64,000 nucleotides of DNA from Alteraurantiacibacter aestuarii (GCF_009827405.1 NZ_WTYY01000002.1:186001-250000), one strand, 5' to 3'; shown: positions 31,621-41,757, counted from the first letter of the stretch. Numbers and translations are program-made. Notes: generated from the sequence alone by a model not told the origin.

Positions 31621-32850
31621 ATGACCCGCAACGGTCTTACTTCACGTATCGCCATCGCCGCCGCCGCTCTGGCCGTGGCATTTACCGCACCTGCCGCCAT
31701 GGCCCAGTCGCGCCCGGCGGACCTCACCGTCCTGCCTCCGGTGCCGACCGACTACACGCCGGAAAAGACCAGCTGGGGTGACTATAATTTCACTGGCACC
31801 TGGCCGATTGAAAAGCTCAACGAAGGCCGCATCCTGTTCCAGCGCCCTGCCCAGTATGGCAACCGCTTCTGGGTAACGGATGAGGAATTCGAGCGGCGGC
31901 TGGCAGCAGCGCGCGGCAATGACGGCAATTTCACCCAGGCCAATGAAAACGGCATCGGTGCCGGTGGTACGCAGGGCCTGGCCGAATGGTTCGAAGGCGC
32001 CGATTTCGGCAAGCGCACCTCCATGCTGGTCAGCCCGGCAGACGGCCAGCTGCCCGCCCTGACGCCGCATGGCATGGAACTGTTCCGCGAAGGCCGTTCC
32101 GGCTGGGTGCCCGGTCAGGCGTATGACTGGGTGGACGATTTTGACAGCTGGGACCGCTGCGTGTCGCGCGGCTTCCCCGCCTCCATGTATCCGTTCCGCT
32201 ACAACAACGGCATCCGCGTGTTCCAGTCTCCGGGATACATCACCATCGTGCTGGAAATGCTCGGTACGCGGGTGATCAAGATCTATGACAGCAAGGAAGA
32301 GGCGCAGGCCGCCGGCTGGGACGATGCAGTGGAAGCCTGGATGGGCAATTCACGCGCCTGGTGGGAAGGCAAGACGCTGGTGATCGAGACGACCAATATC
32401 GTTTCCGGCGATGCGGCGACCGACGATGTGTCCAAGCGCTCTGCCAGCCCGCTCAACATGGCCACGCAGTTCACCGGCACGCTGGATGTTCCCGCCTTCA
32501 ACACCGTGCCCATGAGCACGCAGGCGATGACGGTGGAGCGGCTGACCATGACCGGCCCCAACGCCATCGTGCACGAGCTGACCTATTCCGACCCTGAGGT
32601 CTATACCCAGCCCTGGACCACCCGCATCGAGTGGTCGCGTGACGAGGAATATGAATTCTTCGAATATGCCTGCCATGAAGGCAATTACATGCCGCGCGAC
32701 TATATCAGCGCCAGCCGCGCACAGCAGGCGCGCATTGCCGCGGGCGAGGAAGAGGCGGTGACCGCCGAGAATGATGACCGCGCACGCTTTGCCCAGCCGT
32801 TCGACTGGGATCCGGGCGTAGGCCCCCGCCCCGGCTTCGGTGGCGGCTGA
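31621..32850 (+). CDS. Exported hypothetical protein, WEG/CHEGNY family
   Basis: A 409-residue protein with a signal peptide cut near PAAMAQ (residue 28). Landmarks are WWEGKTLVIETTNI, IEWSRDEEYEFFEYACHEGNY and GFPASMYPFRYNNG. These mark a family of uncharacterised exported proteins common in sphingomonads and acidobacteria. GGGAGAGGAACC precedes the ATG. It is monocistronic, closed by the terminator at 32904-32936. No function recognised. Confidence 0.75.
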   Translation: MTRNGLTSRIAIAAAALAVAFTAPAAMAQSRPADLTVLPPVPTDYTPEKTSWGDYNFTGTWPIEKLNEGRILFQRPAQYGNRFWVTDEEFERRLAAARGNDGNFTQANENGIGAGGTQGLAEWFEGADFGKRTSMLVSPADGQLPALTPHGMELFREGRSGWVPGQAYDWVDDFDSWDRCVSRGFPASMYPFRYNNGIRVFQSPGYITIVLEMLGTRVIKIYDSKEEAQAAGWDDAVEAWMGNSRAWWEGKTLVIETTNIVSGDAATDDVSKRSASPLNMATQFTGTLDVPAFNTVPMSTQAMTVERLTMTGPNAIVHELTYSDPEVYTQPWTTRIEWSRDEEYEFFEYACHEGNYMPRDYISASRAQQARIAAGEEEAVTAENDDRARFAQPFDWDPGVGPRPGFGGG

Positions 32851-32903
32851 TAAGCTGGGTCATGCAGGCCGGATCTGATCCGGTAGCCTGAACATCAAAA
32901 AGA

Positions 32904-32936
32904 GGCCCCGATCCACTGCGGATCGGGGCCCTTTTT
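32904..32936 (+). terminator. Strong intrinsic terminator, probably bidirectional
   Basis: GGCCCCGATC (32904-32913) and GATCGGGGCC (32921-32930) flank a 7-base loop; CTTTTT follows and AAAAAGA precedes, so it can serve both the gene ending at 32850 and the convergent gene ending at 33028. Confidence 0.92.
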
Positions 32937-33027
32937 CATGGCTTTTTCATCGCTTGCCGGATCTGAGCGACCTTGCGCCCTTCACCAGGCCCGGTCATGC
33001 CGAGGTCCGGGATCAGAGGCTGCGCAA

Positions 33028-34284
33028 TCAGTCTGCCGGTGCAGGCCTGAATGTCGGCGGGCCGCCATCATAGTTCTCGTCGCCTTCAAAACCGTCATCG
33101 ACAGGTTGCAGGCCTTCGACCACCTCGATCTCGAACGCACCGCCCGAACCGATGGAGCTGGCGTGCAGGCGCAGCCGTTCCAGCCAGCCCGGCTCATCCG
33201 CCAGCGGGCCAAGATCGATCGCGATGCGCGAATTGAGGCCTTCTCCGCCATCGTCGTCGCTCATCAGGCTGGCAAAGCCGATCGGCGTCTCCAGCCCCAG
33301 TTCGAGGTAGGCATCGACATTGCTGCCAAAGTCATCCTCCGCAAACAGCGGCGTGGTCATGTTGAAGGTCACCTCTCCGCTGCCCGAGCGGATGGCGGCG
33401 ATGGCTTCCTCGGTCAGCTGGTAGGTGATCTGCGAGGGATCGATCGAACCGTTCTCATACCCCTCTCCCAGCGTACCGGACAGGCGCTCGCCCAGCCCGA
33501 TCGCCTGCTGCGGCGATTGCAGGACGGGGAAACTCGCCGCGGCAACGCGCAAGGTGTATTCGCCAGACGTGCCTTCGAATGGTTCGGCCTTGATCGTATA
33601 GGTGCCGCTTTCGGGCAGGACGAAACGCAGCAGCGCGTTCAGCCCTTCCCCGCCATCGTCATTGCTGGCCAGCGGCTCGCCATCGGCCGTGCTGCCCTGA
33701 AAGATCGACAGCGTGGGATCGATCAGCTCATCATTGGCGATCATCGCCACTTCCAGCAGCTGGCCTTCCTCACCGTGGATGGTGAACAGGTGGCTGGTCC
33801 CTTCGGACAGCGTGTCCCGCGTGGTGGAATCGAAGCTCACCGCGCGGGTGGGCGCGGGGCGATAGGCGGAGGGGCGCAATTGCAGCTCAAACCTGCCGGT
33901 GGTCTCCTCTCCGGAGAAGAAGGCATAGGAACTGACCATGATTTCAATCTGCTGGCCTTCCTGCGAGAAGATGCGCGCGCGTGAGGCCAGGCCTTCGCCG
34001 CCATCGTCATCTTCGGCCAGCACTTCGCCGCTGGCGACATCGGTGACGGTCAGCATCGGATCAAGGTCCGACCCTGCTGCCGGGATCACATCGATCAGCA
34101 GCGATGTCATGGGCGCGATGGTATAGCGGTATCGCACAGGGGTGGTGCCCACCTCATCGGTAAAGATGCGCACTTCGCTGGCTGCGTCATCCAGATTGCG
34201 AACATCTTGTGCCGATGCACAAACGGGCGCGAGGATAGCCGCCGCGCCGGCCAGAAGTGCAGCCTTGCCAATCCTGAAAACCAT
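33028..34284 (-). CDS. Exported protein with three DDDGGEGL repeats (PPC-like domains)
   Basis: A 418-residue protein with a signal peptide (cut after CASA). Three beta-rich repeats each carry an acidic motif: AEDDDGGEGLASRARI (about residue 90), ASNDDGGEGLNALLRF and MSDDDGGEGLNSRIAI. The surroundings (YTIAP, LLIDVIPAAGSDLDPMLTV, GTYTIKAEP) resemble pre-peptidase C-terminal domains. The acidic loops look like calcium sites. Enzymatic function was not recognised. Confidence 0.7.
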   Translation of the reverse strand: MVFRIGKAALLAGAAAILAPVCASAQDVRNLDDAASEVRIFTDEVGTTPVRYRYTIAPMTSLLIDVIPAAGSDLDPMLTVTDVASGEVLAEDDDGGEGLASRARIFSQEGQQIEIMVSSYAFFSGEETTGRFELQLRPSAYRPAPTRAVSFDSTTRDTLSEGTSHLFTIHGEEGQLLEVAMIANDELIDPTLSIFQGSTADGEPLASNDDGGEGLNALLRFVLPESGTYTIKAEPFEGTSGEYTLRVAAASFPVLQSPQQAIGLGERLSGTLGEGYENGSIDPSQITYQLTEEAIAAIRSGSGEVTFNMTTPLFAEDDFGSNVDAYLELGLETPIGFASLMSDDDGGEGLNSRIAIDLGPLADEPGWLERLRLHASSIGSGGAFEIEVVEGLQPVDDGFEGDENYDGGPPTFRPAPAD

Positions 34285-34369
34285 GTAATTCCCCCTTCAG
34301 ATCATTGCCCGCGCGGGCAATCACCCACAGGCACCATATTGTGCCTAGCAGGTCAAAGATTAATCGGGC

Positions 34370-34894
34370 CTAGAGGCTCCATTCATCTTCCAGCAGGCCC
34401 CATAGCCACGTGTCGCACCAGCCCAGATGCGTCTTCATCGCATCGCGCAGATGCGCCTCGCGGGTGAAGCCCAGCCCCTCCAGCAAACGGTTGGAGGGAA
34501 TATTGCGCGGGTCGACATCGCCAAAGATGCGGTGGACGCCGTCAACCCGGAACAGATGGGTGATCAGCGCGGTCAGGCATTCACGGGCAATGCCCTGCCG
34601 TTCATGCCCCGGCACGATCATGTAGCCGATTTCCGATATTTCCCGTCCCGCCTCGCTGGCTATCACGCGCAGCACCGGATCGCCGCCGGCATGGGGCACC
34701 GCCACCCATGTGCGCCCGCCCCAGCCGCGATCGAACAACCAGCTGCGCAAATCGTTGACATTGTCGAACGGACCGCGGCTCCAGTACCGCATCAGATCGG
34801 GATCGCTGTAGGACTTGAACAGCACGTGCTCATCGCCCGGCTGCAATGGCCGCATGGTGAAGCGGGTGGTGGTGAGGGTCGGCACGGTTTCCAT
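34370..34894 (-). CDS. GNAT-family N-acetyltransferase
   Basis: A 174-residue protein beginning METVPTLTTTRFTMRPLQPG, with EIGYMIVPGHERQGIARECL as the acetyl-CoA-binding core (Q/RxxGxA at HERQGIA) and NIPSNRLLEGLGFTREAHLR. This is the RimJ/RimL-like branch. The start at 34894 is set by homology; the frame is open to 35011. Substrate unknown. Confidence 0.85.
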   Translation of the reverse strand: METVPTLTTTRFTMRPLQPGDEHVLFKSYSDPDLMRYWSRGPFDNVNDLRSWLFDRGWGGRTWVAVPHAGGDPVLRVIASEAGREISEIGYMIVPGHERQGIARECLTALITHLFRVDGVHRIFGDVDPRNIPSNRLLEGLGFTREAHLRDAMKTHLGWCDTWLWGLLEDEWSL

Positions 34895-35011
34895 TGTGGA
34901 GAGCGATAAACGCTCACGCAGCGACCGCAAGGCCGAACGGTCGCCCGCAGCGGGGGCAGCCTGCCTGCCCGTCCAGTCACAGGATGGACGCGCGGATGCG
35001 CGGGCGAACAC

Positions 35012-35815
35012 CTATTGAGTCAGATGCTCGACGAGCGCCTTGACCTTCTTCTGCCGCCATTGCGGGCGCGGGGCGATCAGCCAGTATGCGCGGCGGCAAT
35101 CTTCTTCTTCGGCCAGCTTGATGAGGCGGCCATTCTCCAGCGCCTCCGCCACCAGGGGGAAAGGCATGATCGTGCGGCCAAGGCCCGCCAGTGCGGAGGA
35201 CAGCGCCTGTCCGGCATTGCCCACCTGCAACAATGCATCGGTGCCTTCGGGCGCGGGGAAAGCGGGCCAGCTGATCCAGCCATCGGCGGCACCTGAAGCG
35301 ATGGCACCGGGCGCGGCCACAGTCACGCGGCGTCCGGGGGCCAGTTGCACGCCTTCCAGCTCTCCCGGTCCCTCCACCAGCCGAATGGCGACATCGAGGT
35401 TGGCCTCGGTAAAGTCGGCATCCTCATCGGCGATCAGCTGATATCGCACTTCGGGGTTGTTCTGGCGGAAACTGGCAAGCCGCGTGGCCAGCCACTGGGA
35501 ATAGAATTCGCGCGGCACGGCGATAGTATAGTTGGAACTGGACTGGCCAGACTGCATCGCCTGCACGCTTTCCTCAAAGCGCAGGAAGCCTTCGCGCAAG
35601 GGATCAAGCCCGCTGACCGCTTCATCGGTCAGTTCCAGCCCCTTTGACGTGCGCCGAAACAGCACCACGCCCAGCACATCTTCCAGCGCGCGGATCTGCT
35701 GGCCCACGGCGGCAGGCGTCACCGCCAGCTCATCCGCTGCACGGGTGAAACTCAGGTGCCGCGCGGCGGCATCGAATACGCGCAAGGCGTTGAGGGGCAG
35801 ATGGGTGCGCTTCAT
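35012..35815 (-). CDS. LysR-family regulator (GcvA/AmpR-like)
   Basis: A 267-residue regulator. The N-terminal winged HTH reads LPLNALRVFDAAARHLSFTR, then AADELAVTPAAVGQQIRALE, typical of the GcvA/AmpR branch; the effector domain follows (IAVPREFYSQWLATRLASFR). It is divergent from the M14 peptidase gene with a 113-bp shared upstream region, so it may regulate that gene. Confidence 0.85.
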   Translation of the reverse strand: MKRTHLPLNALRVFDAAARHLSFTRAADELAVTPAAVGQQIRALEDVLGVVLFRRTSKGLELTDEAVSGLDPLREGFLRFEESVQAMQSGQSSSNYTIAVPREFYSQWLATRLASFRQNNPEVRYQLIADEDADFTEANLDVAIRLVEGPGELEGVQLAPGRRVTVAAPGAIASGAADGWISWPAFPAPEGTDALLQVGNAGQALSSALAGLGRTIMPFPLVAEALENGRLIKLAEEEDCRRAYWLIAPRPQWRQKKVKALVEHLTQ

Positions 35816-35928
35816 GGGAAGCCGCGCTGTAATGCGGCGGACCTGCGGGGGCAAGCGCAACAGAGCTTGACCGATTGCACCTGAAACTACAGGAAGCAGC
35901 CAACCGTCCTTTCCTGCCGGAGCATATC

Positions 35929-38553
35929 ATGAAGCGCCTGCTTGCTGCCTTCTCCCTTTGCATACTTGCCCTTGCCGGCCTTGCTGCCAATCCGGCGCAG
36001 GCACAGAGCTTGCTGGAAGGGCGCTTTGCGGATGATGTTCCGACGCTGGAACAGGTGGTGGGCCACGCCACCGGCACGCGCATCAGCTCTCCCGAAGAGG
36101 CGCTGAGCTATTTGCGGGCGCTGGAACAGGCTGCACCGGACCGGTTCCGTCTGGTCCAGTATGCCACCAGCTGGGAAGGTCGCCCGCTGGTTTATGCGGT
36201 GGTCACATCAGCCGCCAACATGGCCCGCATCGATGCGGTACGCGCCGATCTGTCGCAGCTGGCCAATGGCACCTCCCCGCAGGCGCTGTCGAATATCCTG
36301 CCGGTAACGTGGCTGTCCTATGGCGTGCACGGGGACGAGATTTCCTCCACCGATGCCGCGCTGGTGCTGGCCTATCACCTGCTGGCCGCACAGGGTGATG
36401 AGATGGTCGATACCATCATGGGCAATTCGGTGGTGATCATCGATCCCAGCCAGAACCCCGACGGGCGCGGCCGCTTCGTCAACAAGTACCGCGAGCAGCT
36501 GGGCATTCAGCCCTTCGCCGATCGCTATACGGCGGGCCATGACCAGCCCTGGCCGGGCGGCCGTTTCAACCACTACCTGTTCGACCTCAACCGTGACTGG
36601 TTTGCGCTGACCCAGCCCGAAACGCGCGGCAAGATCACCGCCGTGCGCGAATGGCAGCCGGTGGTGCTGGTGGATGCGCATGAGATGGGCGGCGATTCGT
36701 CCTATTTCTTCCCGCCATCCGCCGATCCCTTCAATCCCAATGTCACGCAGGGCCAGCGCGCCAAGCAGGTGCTGCTGGGCCGCAATGTGGCCGCTGCAAT
36801 GGATGGGCTGGGACAGACCTATTACACGCGCGAGGTCTTTGACCTGTTCTATCCAGGCTATGGTGACACATGGCCCACGCTGAACGGTTCGATCGCCATG
36901 ACTTACGAGCAATCCAGCGCGCGCGGGCAGGTGTGGGAACGCACGGACGGGTCCATGCTGACCTATGCCGACGGGGTGCGCAATCACTTCATCACCACGC
37001 TGGCAACGGCGGAAACGGTGGCGCGCAATGCCGACATGTTCCTGAACGATTATGCCGACTATCGCCGCAGCGCGATCGGCGGCGCGGCGGGCACGGGCCA
37101 CTATGTGATCGATCTGGCGCAGCGACGGTGGAACGGTGAACAGCTCGCCCGGCGGCTGGCGTTTCAGGGAATTGCCGTGCGCCGCATCGAAGGCCCGGCC
37201 AGCGCCTGCGGGGTCAATTATCCGCGCGGCTATCTGGCGGTTGATCGCCGGCAGGGCGCGGCGCGGCTGATCCGCAGCCTGCTCGATGCCAATACCGATT
37301 TGCCGGCGGACTTCGTTTCCGAACAGGAATCGCGCCGCAACCGCGATCTGGAGCATGAGCTGTATGACACCACGGCGTGGAGCGTGGGCATGATGTCCGG
37401 TCTCGACGTCGCGCTGTGCAACACCGTGGCGGGCGGGACCGCCATCACCGCAGAGGACCCGCTGCCATCGATGGCGGCGGACGCGGGCGCCTTCGGGCTG
37501 GCCGTGCCGTGGACCGACAGCGGCCAGGTCAGGCTGGTGGCGCAAGCGCTGGCTGCCGGGCTGGAGGGCCGCTCCACCGATGCCGCATTCACCATTGGCG
37601 CGCGCGAATTCCCGCGCGGCACGGTGGTGTTCTCCCGCGCCGACAACCCGGACACCATCGGCGATCTGACCTCGCTCGCCCGCCAGATCGGCGCGGAAGT
37701 GGTGGCGCTGGACAATGGCTGGGTGGATGACGGGCCAAACCTTGGCTCGGACCATTTCGTGCGCCTCGCCATGCCCAAGGTGGCGATGGTGTGGGATGAC
37801 GGCGTCAACCCGACATCGGCCGGCTCTGCGCGCTATACGCTGGAGCAGCGGCTGGGCATTCCCGTCGCCCCGATCCGCTCCGGCACCCTGCCCGTGGCCG
37901 ATCTGGCGCGCTATGACGTGCTGATCGTGCCGGAAACAGAAGGCAGCCTGGATGAAGCCGCACGCGGCGCAATCGCCACCTATGCCCGCGAAGGCGGCGT
38001 GGTGGTGGTGCTGGGCAATGCCATGCTCGGCTTCACCGGCAGCGAGAATGCGCTGTTCGCCACCGCGCGCGAAACCGTGCTGGGCGGAGAGCCTTCCAAG
38101 GAGGAGGAAAACCCCGCAACGATGGTGGCGGGTGAAGCCATCGCAGACGAGGCCGCCTATCGCGCGGCCATAGCCGACAACGCCCGCCGGCCCGATACGC
38201 TGCCCGGCGCGCTGCTCCACACCGCCATCGATTCCGACAATTTCCTGTCCGCCGGATATGACGATGCCGCGCCGGTGGTATTTGCATCGGGCGATCTGGT
38301 GTTTGCCCCGCTCAACCGCGACGATGGCATGAATGTGGTGCGCTTTGCTGCCGCCGATAGCCTGCTGGCGAGCGGTTATGTGTGGGACGAAAACCGCCGC
38401 CAGATGGCCTTCAAGCCGTTCCTGATGGCGCAGGGTGCGGGCAGCGGGCTGGCCATCGGCTTCACCCATGATCCCACCGTGCGCGGATATCTGGACGGGC
38501 TGGACCTGCTGCTGGCCAATGCGGTGATTGTGGCGCCCGCGCGGGTACGCTGA
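35929..38553 (+). CDS. Exported M14-family zinc carboxypeptidase
   Basis: An 874-residue protein with a signal peptide (cut after PAQA, residue 25). The M14 domain shows the zinc ligands in GVHGDE (His134, Glu137) and a later DAHEMGG; an FDLNRDW segment precedes it. The C-terminal half carries a class-I-amidotransferase-like region (VLIVPETEGSLDEAARGAIA, GGVVVVLGNAML). Relatives degrade peptides in the periplasm. It is divergent from the LysR gene. Confidence 0.85.
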   Translation: MKRLLAAFSLCILALAGLAANPAQAQSLLEGRFADDVPTLEQVVGHATGTRISSPEEALSYLRALEQAAPDRFRLVQYATSWEGRPLVYAVVTSAANMARIDAVRADLSQLANGTSPQALSNILPVTWLSYGVHGDEISSTDAALVLAYHLLAAQGDEMVDTIMGNSVVIIDPSQNPDGRGRFVNKYREQLGIQPFADRYTAGHDQPWPGGRFNHYLFDLNRDWFALTQPETRGKITAVREWQPVVLVDAHEMGGDSSYFFPPSADPFNPNVTQGQRAKQVLLGRNVAAAMDGLGQTYYTREVFDLFYPGYGDTWPTLNGSIAMTYEQSSARGQVWERTDGSMLTYADGVRNHFITTLATAETVARNADMFLNDYADYRRSAIGGAAGTGHYVIDLAQRRWNGEQLARRLAFQGIAVRRIEGPASACGVNYPRGYLAVDRRQGAARLIRSLLDANTDLPADFVSEQESRRNRDLEHELYDTTAWSVGMMSGLDVALCNTVAGGTAITAEDPLPSMAADAGAFGLAVPWTDSGQVRLVAQALAAGLEGRSTDAAFTIGAREFPRGTVVFSRADNPDTIGDLTSLARQIGAEVVALDNGWVDDGPNLGSDHFVRLAMPKVAMVWDDGVNPTSAGSARYTLEQRLGIPVAPIRSGTLPVADLARYDVLIVPETEGSLDEAARGAIATYAREGGVVVVLGNAMLGFTGSENALFATARETVLGGEPSKEEENPATMVAGEAIADEAAYRAAIADNARRPDTLPGALLHTAIDSDNFLSAGYDDAAPVVFASGDLVFAPLNRDDGMNVVRFAAADSLLASGYVWDENRRQMAFKPFLMAQGAGSGLAIGFTHDPTVRGYLDGLDLLLANAVIVAPARVR

Positions 38554-38630
38554 GCCAGTTTGACCGGACCTGAGCTGAGTTGGGCTGAGTTGGGCGGAGT
38601 CAGGCTAAGCCTGGCTTGGCCTGACCCAGG

Positions 38631-39029
38631 TCAGATCGTCTCTGCCGGAGCGGACAGCGGGAAGAAGGGGATCGCCACTTCGAACAGGGTGCCGTCGCTT
38701 TGCGCAAAGGTGAAATGGCCTTCCATCGCGCCGTAATTGGTGGTGAGTTCGCAGCCGGACACGTAATCATGCGTCTGGCCGGGAGCCAGAATCGGCGTTT
38801 CGCCAACCACACCCTCACCATCGACCACATTCACCATTCCGCGCGAATCGGTGATGCGCCAGTGGCGTGTGCGCAGCTGCACCGTGTCTTCCCGGTTGTT
38901 CTCCAGCCGGATATGGTAGACCCAGAACCACCGCCCGGCCTCCACGCGCGATTGCTCGGGCATGAAGTTTACCGACACGCGCACCGTCACGCCGGCCGTG
39001 ATGGCGACATGCTGGAACAGCAGGTTCAT
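38631..39029 (-). CDS. apaG: ApaG domain protein
   Basis: A 132-residue protein, MNLLFQHVAITAGVTVRVSV, with RWFWVYHIRLENN, LRTRHWRITDSRG and VVGETPILAPGQTHDYVSG, all diagnostic of ApaG, a small fibronectin-like fold linked to Co/Mg resistance and Ap4A levels. An ATG at 39047 is an alternative start. Short CTGAGTTGGG repeats lie just past its end at 38575-38594. Confidence 0.92.
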   Translation of the reverse strand: MNLLFQHVAITAGVTVRVSVNFMPEQSRVEAGRWFWVYHIRLENNREDTVQLRTRHWRITDSRGMVNVVDGEGVVGETPILAPGQTHDYVSGCELTTNYGAMEGHFTFAQSDGTLFEVAIPFFPLSAPAETI

Positions 39030-39094
39030 GGCGTCTTTGATCTTCATGAGTCGGGAGCGTAACGGGTTTGACGCCCGCGGCAAGGGGCCAGCAC

Positions 39095-40456
39095 TCAATT
39101 CGTCGCAGCCGATTGCGAAAGTCCTGCCCTGATCATCGCCAGCGGTGCCTTGAGCGACCAGCTGATCCCGCTGCTGGCATAGTCAATGCCCGCCTCCCCG
39201 CCAAAGAACCGCCGTGGCACCTCGGCAATCAGCGTGCTGCCAAAGCCGGTCTGCTCGGGAGCGGTAACCTGCGGGCCGCCGGATTCGGTCCAGTGCATGG
39301 AGAAAAGCCCGCCCTCTTCGTCCACTTCCCAGCCGATCGACACCTGCCCGCCACCCGCCGACAAGGCGCCATATTTGAGCGAGTTGGTGGCCAGTTCATG
39401 CAGTGCCATGCCGATGATCTCCGCCGCGCGGGGGTTGAGCGGAAATTCCGATCCGCTGATGGTGATCTCACCGGGAGCATCCATCACGAATGCCAGTTGC
39501 AGGCGCGCCAGCTCTTCCACCGGAACTTCCCGCCATTCGCGCCGCACCAATATGTCCTGATTCACCGCCAGACTGCGTATCCGGTCCTGAAAGCGGGCGA
39601 TGAAGCCGTCATTATCCTTCACGCTGCGGCGGATCAGCGCCTGGATTGTGGACAGCATGTTCTTGGAACGGTGGTTCACTTCCATCAGCAACAGGCGGAT
39701 CTGCTCTGCCTGTTCGCGCTGCTCGGTAATGTCCGTATTGGTGCCGAACCACCAGATGATATTGCCGTGTTCTTCCCTGATCGGCTTGGCGCGGCTGAGG
39801 AACCAGCGATACTCGCCTTCCTTCGATCGCAGCGGGAAGGTATCCTCCCACTCCTCACCGCTTTCGAAGCAGGATTTGATATGCTCGCGCACGCGGTCCA
39901 CGTGATCGGGGTGATGCACCTTGGTCCAGCCCCAGCCGCGCATATCCTCAAGCGTGGTGCCGGTGTAATCGTACCAGCGCTTGTTGTACCAGATGATGTT
40001 GCCACTGGGCTCGGCGATCCAGGCAAAAGGGGCGATATTGTCCGCCAGCATGTGGAAGCGCGCCTCGCTCTGACGCAACCGCCGCTCGCGCTCCAGAACC
40101 TGCGTTGCATCTCGGGCGATCTTGCTCGCCCCGACAACATTGCCGTCCTTGTCATGCACAGGCGAGACGGTGACCGAAACATCGATCAGCCTGCCCGACT
40201 TGTGCCGACGCTTGGTGAAGAACTGGCCCACGCGTTCGCCTGCGCGGATGCGGGTGAGGATATTCACTTCCTCGTCCAGCCTGTCATCCGGCAGCAATTG
40301 CACGATCGACTGGCCGACCATCTCTGCTTCGGAATAGCCGAACAGGCGCACCGCAGCAGGGTTCCATGACAACACCGTGCCATTGACGTCCTTGGCCACG
40401 ATCGCGTCATCGGTCGATTCGACCAGTGCCGCGTAGAAATCCGAAATTTCAGCCAC
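39095..40456 (-). CDS. PAS-PAS HWE-type sensor histidine kinase
   Basis: A 453-residue soluble kinase. Two PAS domains (about residues 8-120 and 130-245; PAS 2 has NIIWYNKRWYDYTG and DITEQREQ) precede an HWE dimerisation domain with MEVNHRSKN (His262) and an ATPase domain with HELATNSLKYGAL and GFGST. There are no membrane helices, so it senses a cytoplasmic signal. In this class such kinases feed the PhyR/general stress pathway or light responses. No NCRFLP flavin signature is seen, so it is not an obvious LOV kinase. Confidence 0.92.
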   Translation of the reverse strand: MAEISDFYAALVESTDDAIVAKDVNGTVLSWNPAAVRLFGYSEAEMVGQSIVQLLPDDRLDEEVNILTRIRAGERVGQFFTKRRHKSGRLIDVSVTVSPVHDKDGNVVGASKIARDATQVLERERRLRQSEARFHMLADNIAPFAWIAEPSGNIIWYNKRWYDYTGTTLEDMRGWGWTKVHHPDHVDRVREHIKSCFESGEEWEDTFPLRSKEGEYRWFLSRAKPIREEHGNIIWWFGTNTDITEQREQAEQIRLLLMEVNHRSKNMLSTIQALIRRSVKDNDGFIARFQDRIRSLAVNQDILVRREWREVPVEELARLQLAFVMDAPGEITISGSEFPLNPRAAEIIGMALHELATNSLKYGALSAGGGQVSIGWEVDEEGGLFSMHWTESGGPQVTAPEQTGFGSTLIAEVPRRFFGGEAGIDYASSGISWSLKAPLAMIRAGLSQSAATN

Positions 40457-40546
40457 GTGCCATGCGTCCCAGCCCGTATGTTATTTTCCAGCGATCACAG
40501 ATATATGAGGCTGTGACGCAAGGGAATTCAAATTGTTGACGGTGGG

Positions 40547-41752
40547 TTACAGCCCGGCCTTGCCCAGTGCCTGATCCAGATCCTCGATCACGTCGAGGGG
40601 GTCTTCCAGCCCGACATTGATGCGCAGCATGCCTTCGAACACGCCCATCGCATCGCGGCCCTCCTCGCCCATGTTGGCGTGGGTGGTGCTGGCGGGGTGG
40701 CACATCAGCGATTTGGAATCGCCGATATTGTTGGAGATATCGACCAGTTCCAGCGCATCCAGAATGGCGTGCGCCTGCGCCCTGCCATCGACCACGAAGC
40801 TGAAGATCGGGCCGAAATTGTCCATCTGCCTGGTCGCCAGATCGTGCTGCGGATGGCTGGGCAGGCCGGGGTGGAGCATGGTCGGCACGCGGCCTTCGAT
40901 GGCGCGGGCCACTTGCAGCGCGTTCTCGCTCTGCCGTTGGGCCCGCAGGTCGAGCGTTTCCAGACCCTTCATCACCACCCATGCGTTGAAGGGTGAGCAA
41001 TTGGGGCCGGTGTTGCGCTGGAACGGCAGCAGCACGTCATTGATCCACTGCGCGCTTCCGCACACGGCCCCGGCCAGCACGCGCCCCTGCCCGTCCATCA
41101 GCTTGGTGGCGGAATAGGCGACGACATCGGCGCCAAATTCCATCGGTCGCTGCAAGGCGGCGGTGGCAAAGGCATTATCCACCACGCTGGTGATGCCATG
41201 CGCGCGGGCCAGACCGCAGATGAACGCCAGATCGGCAATATCCATCGTCGGATTGGCCGGAGTCTCAAAGAAGAACACCTTGGTATTCGGCCTGATCGCG
41301 GCTTCCCATGCGGAATTGTCGCGCGCATCCACAATGGTGGTCTCGATCCCGAATTTGGGCAGCAGAGTGTCCACCAGCCAGCGGCACGAACCAAAGGCGG
41401 CGCGCCCGGCGACAACGTGGTCGCCTGCGGAAAGCTGGCACAGCAGGGCTGTGGTCATGGCGGCCATGCCGGTGGCCTGCATGCGGCATGCCTCGGCCCC
41501 TTCCAGCGAAGCGATACGCTCCTCGCACATCGCCACGGTGGGGTTCTGCAGGCGCGAATAGGTCATGCCCTCGGCCTCACCCGCAAAGCGCGCGGCTACC
41601 GTGGCGGCATCGTCATAGGTATAGCCGCTGGTGAGGAACAGCGCCTCGCTCGTCTCGCCCTGTTCGCTGCGCCATGTGCCCGCACGCACGGCGCGCGTGG
41701 CCGGGCGCCAGTTGGAAGTGATGGAGCGATCTGTGCCGGTGGTCTTTTTCAT
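40547..41752 (-). CDS. metZ: O-succinylhomoserine sulfhydrylase
   Basis: A 401-residue PLP enzyme of the Cys/Met-metabolism family. TSGYTYDDAATVAARFAG, MTYSRLQNPTV and the lysine in SATKLMDGQGR (PLP Schiff base) are visible, and the start MKKTTGTDRS is set by homology. It makes homocysteine directly from O-succinylhomoserine and sulfide. No Shine-Dalgarno precedes the ATG; instead a GCGCG/CGCGC hairpin lies 6 bases upstream. Confidence 0.93.
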   Translation of the reverse strand: MKKTTGTDRSITSNWRPATRAVRAGTWRSEQGETSEALFLTSGYTYDDAATVAARFAGEAEGMTYSRLQNPTVAMCEERIASLEGAEACRMQATGMAAMTTALLCQLSAGDHVVAGRAAFGSCRWLVDTLLPKFGIETTIVDARDNSAWEAAIRPNTKVFFFETPANPTMDIADLAFICGLARAHGITSVVDNAFATAALQRPMEFGADVVAYSATKLMDGQGRVLAGAVCGSAQWINDVLLPFQRNTGPNCSPFNAWVVMKGLETLDLRAQRQSENALQVARAIEGRVPTMLHPGLPSHPQHDLATRQMDNFGPIFSFVVDGRAQAHAILDALELVDISNNIGDSKSLMCHPASTTHANMGEEGRDAMGVFEGMLRINVGLEDPLDVIEDLDQALGKAGL

Positions 41753-41757
41753 GGGTT

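Noticed and set aside
36208..38469. 753-residue minus-strand frame opposite the M14 peptidase
   Set aside because: The plus-strand gene has a signal peptide and catalytic motifs; the antisense product shows only composition bias.
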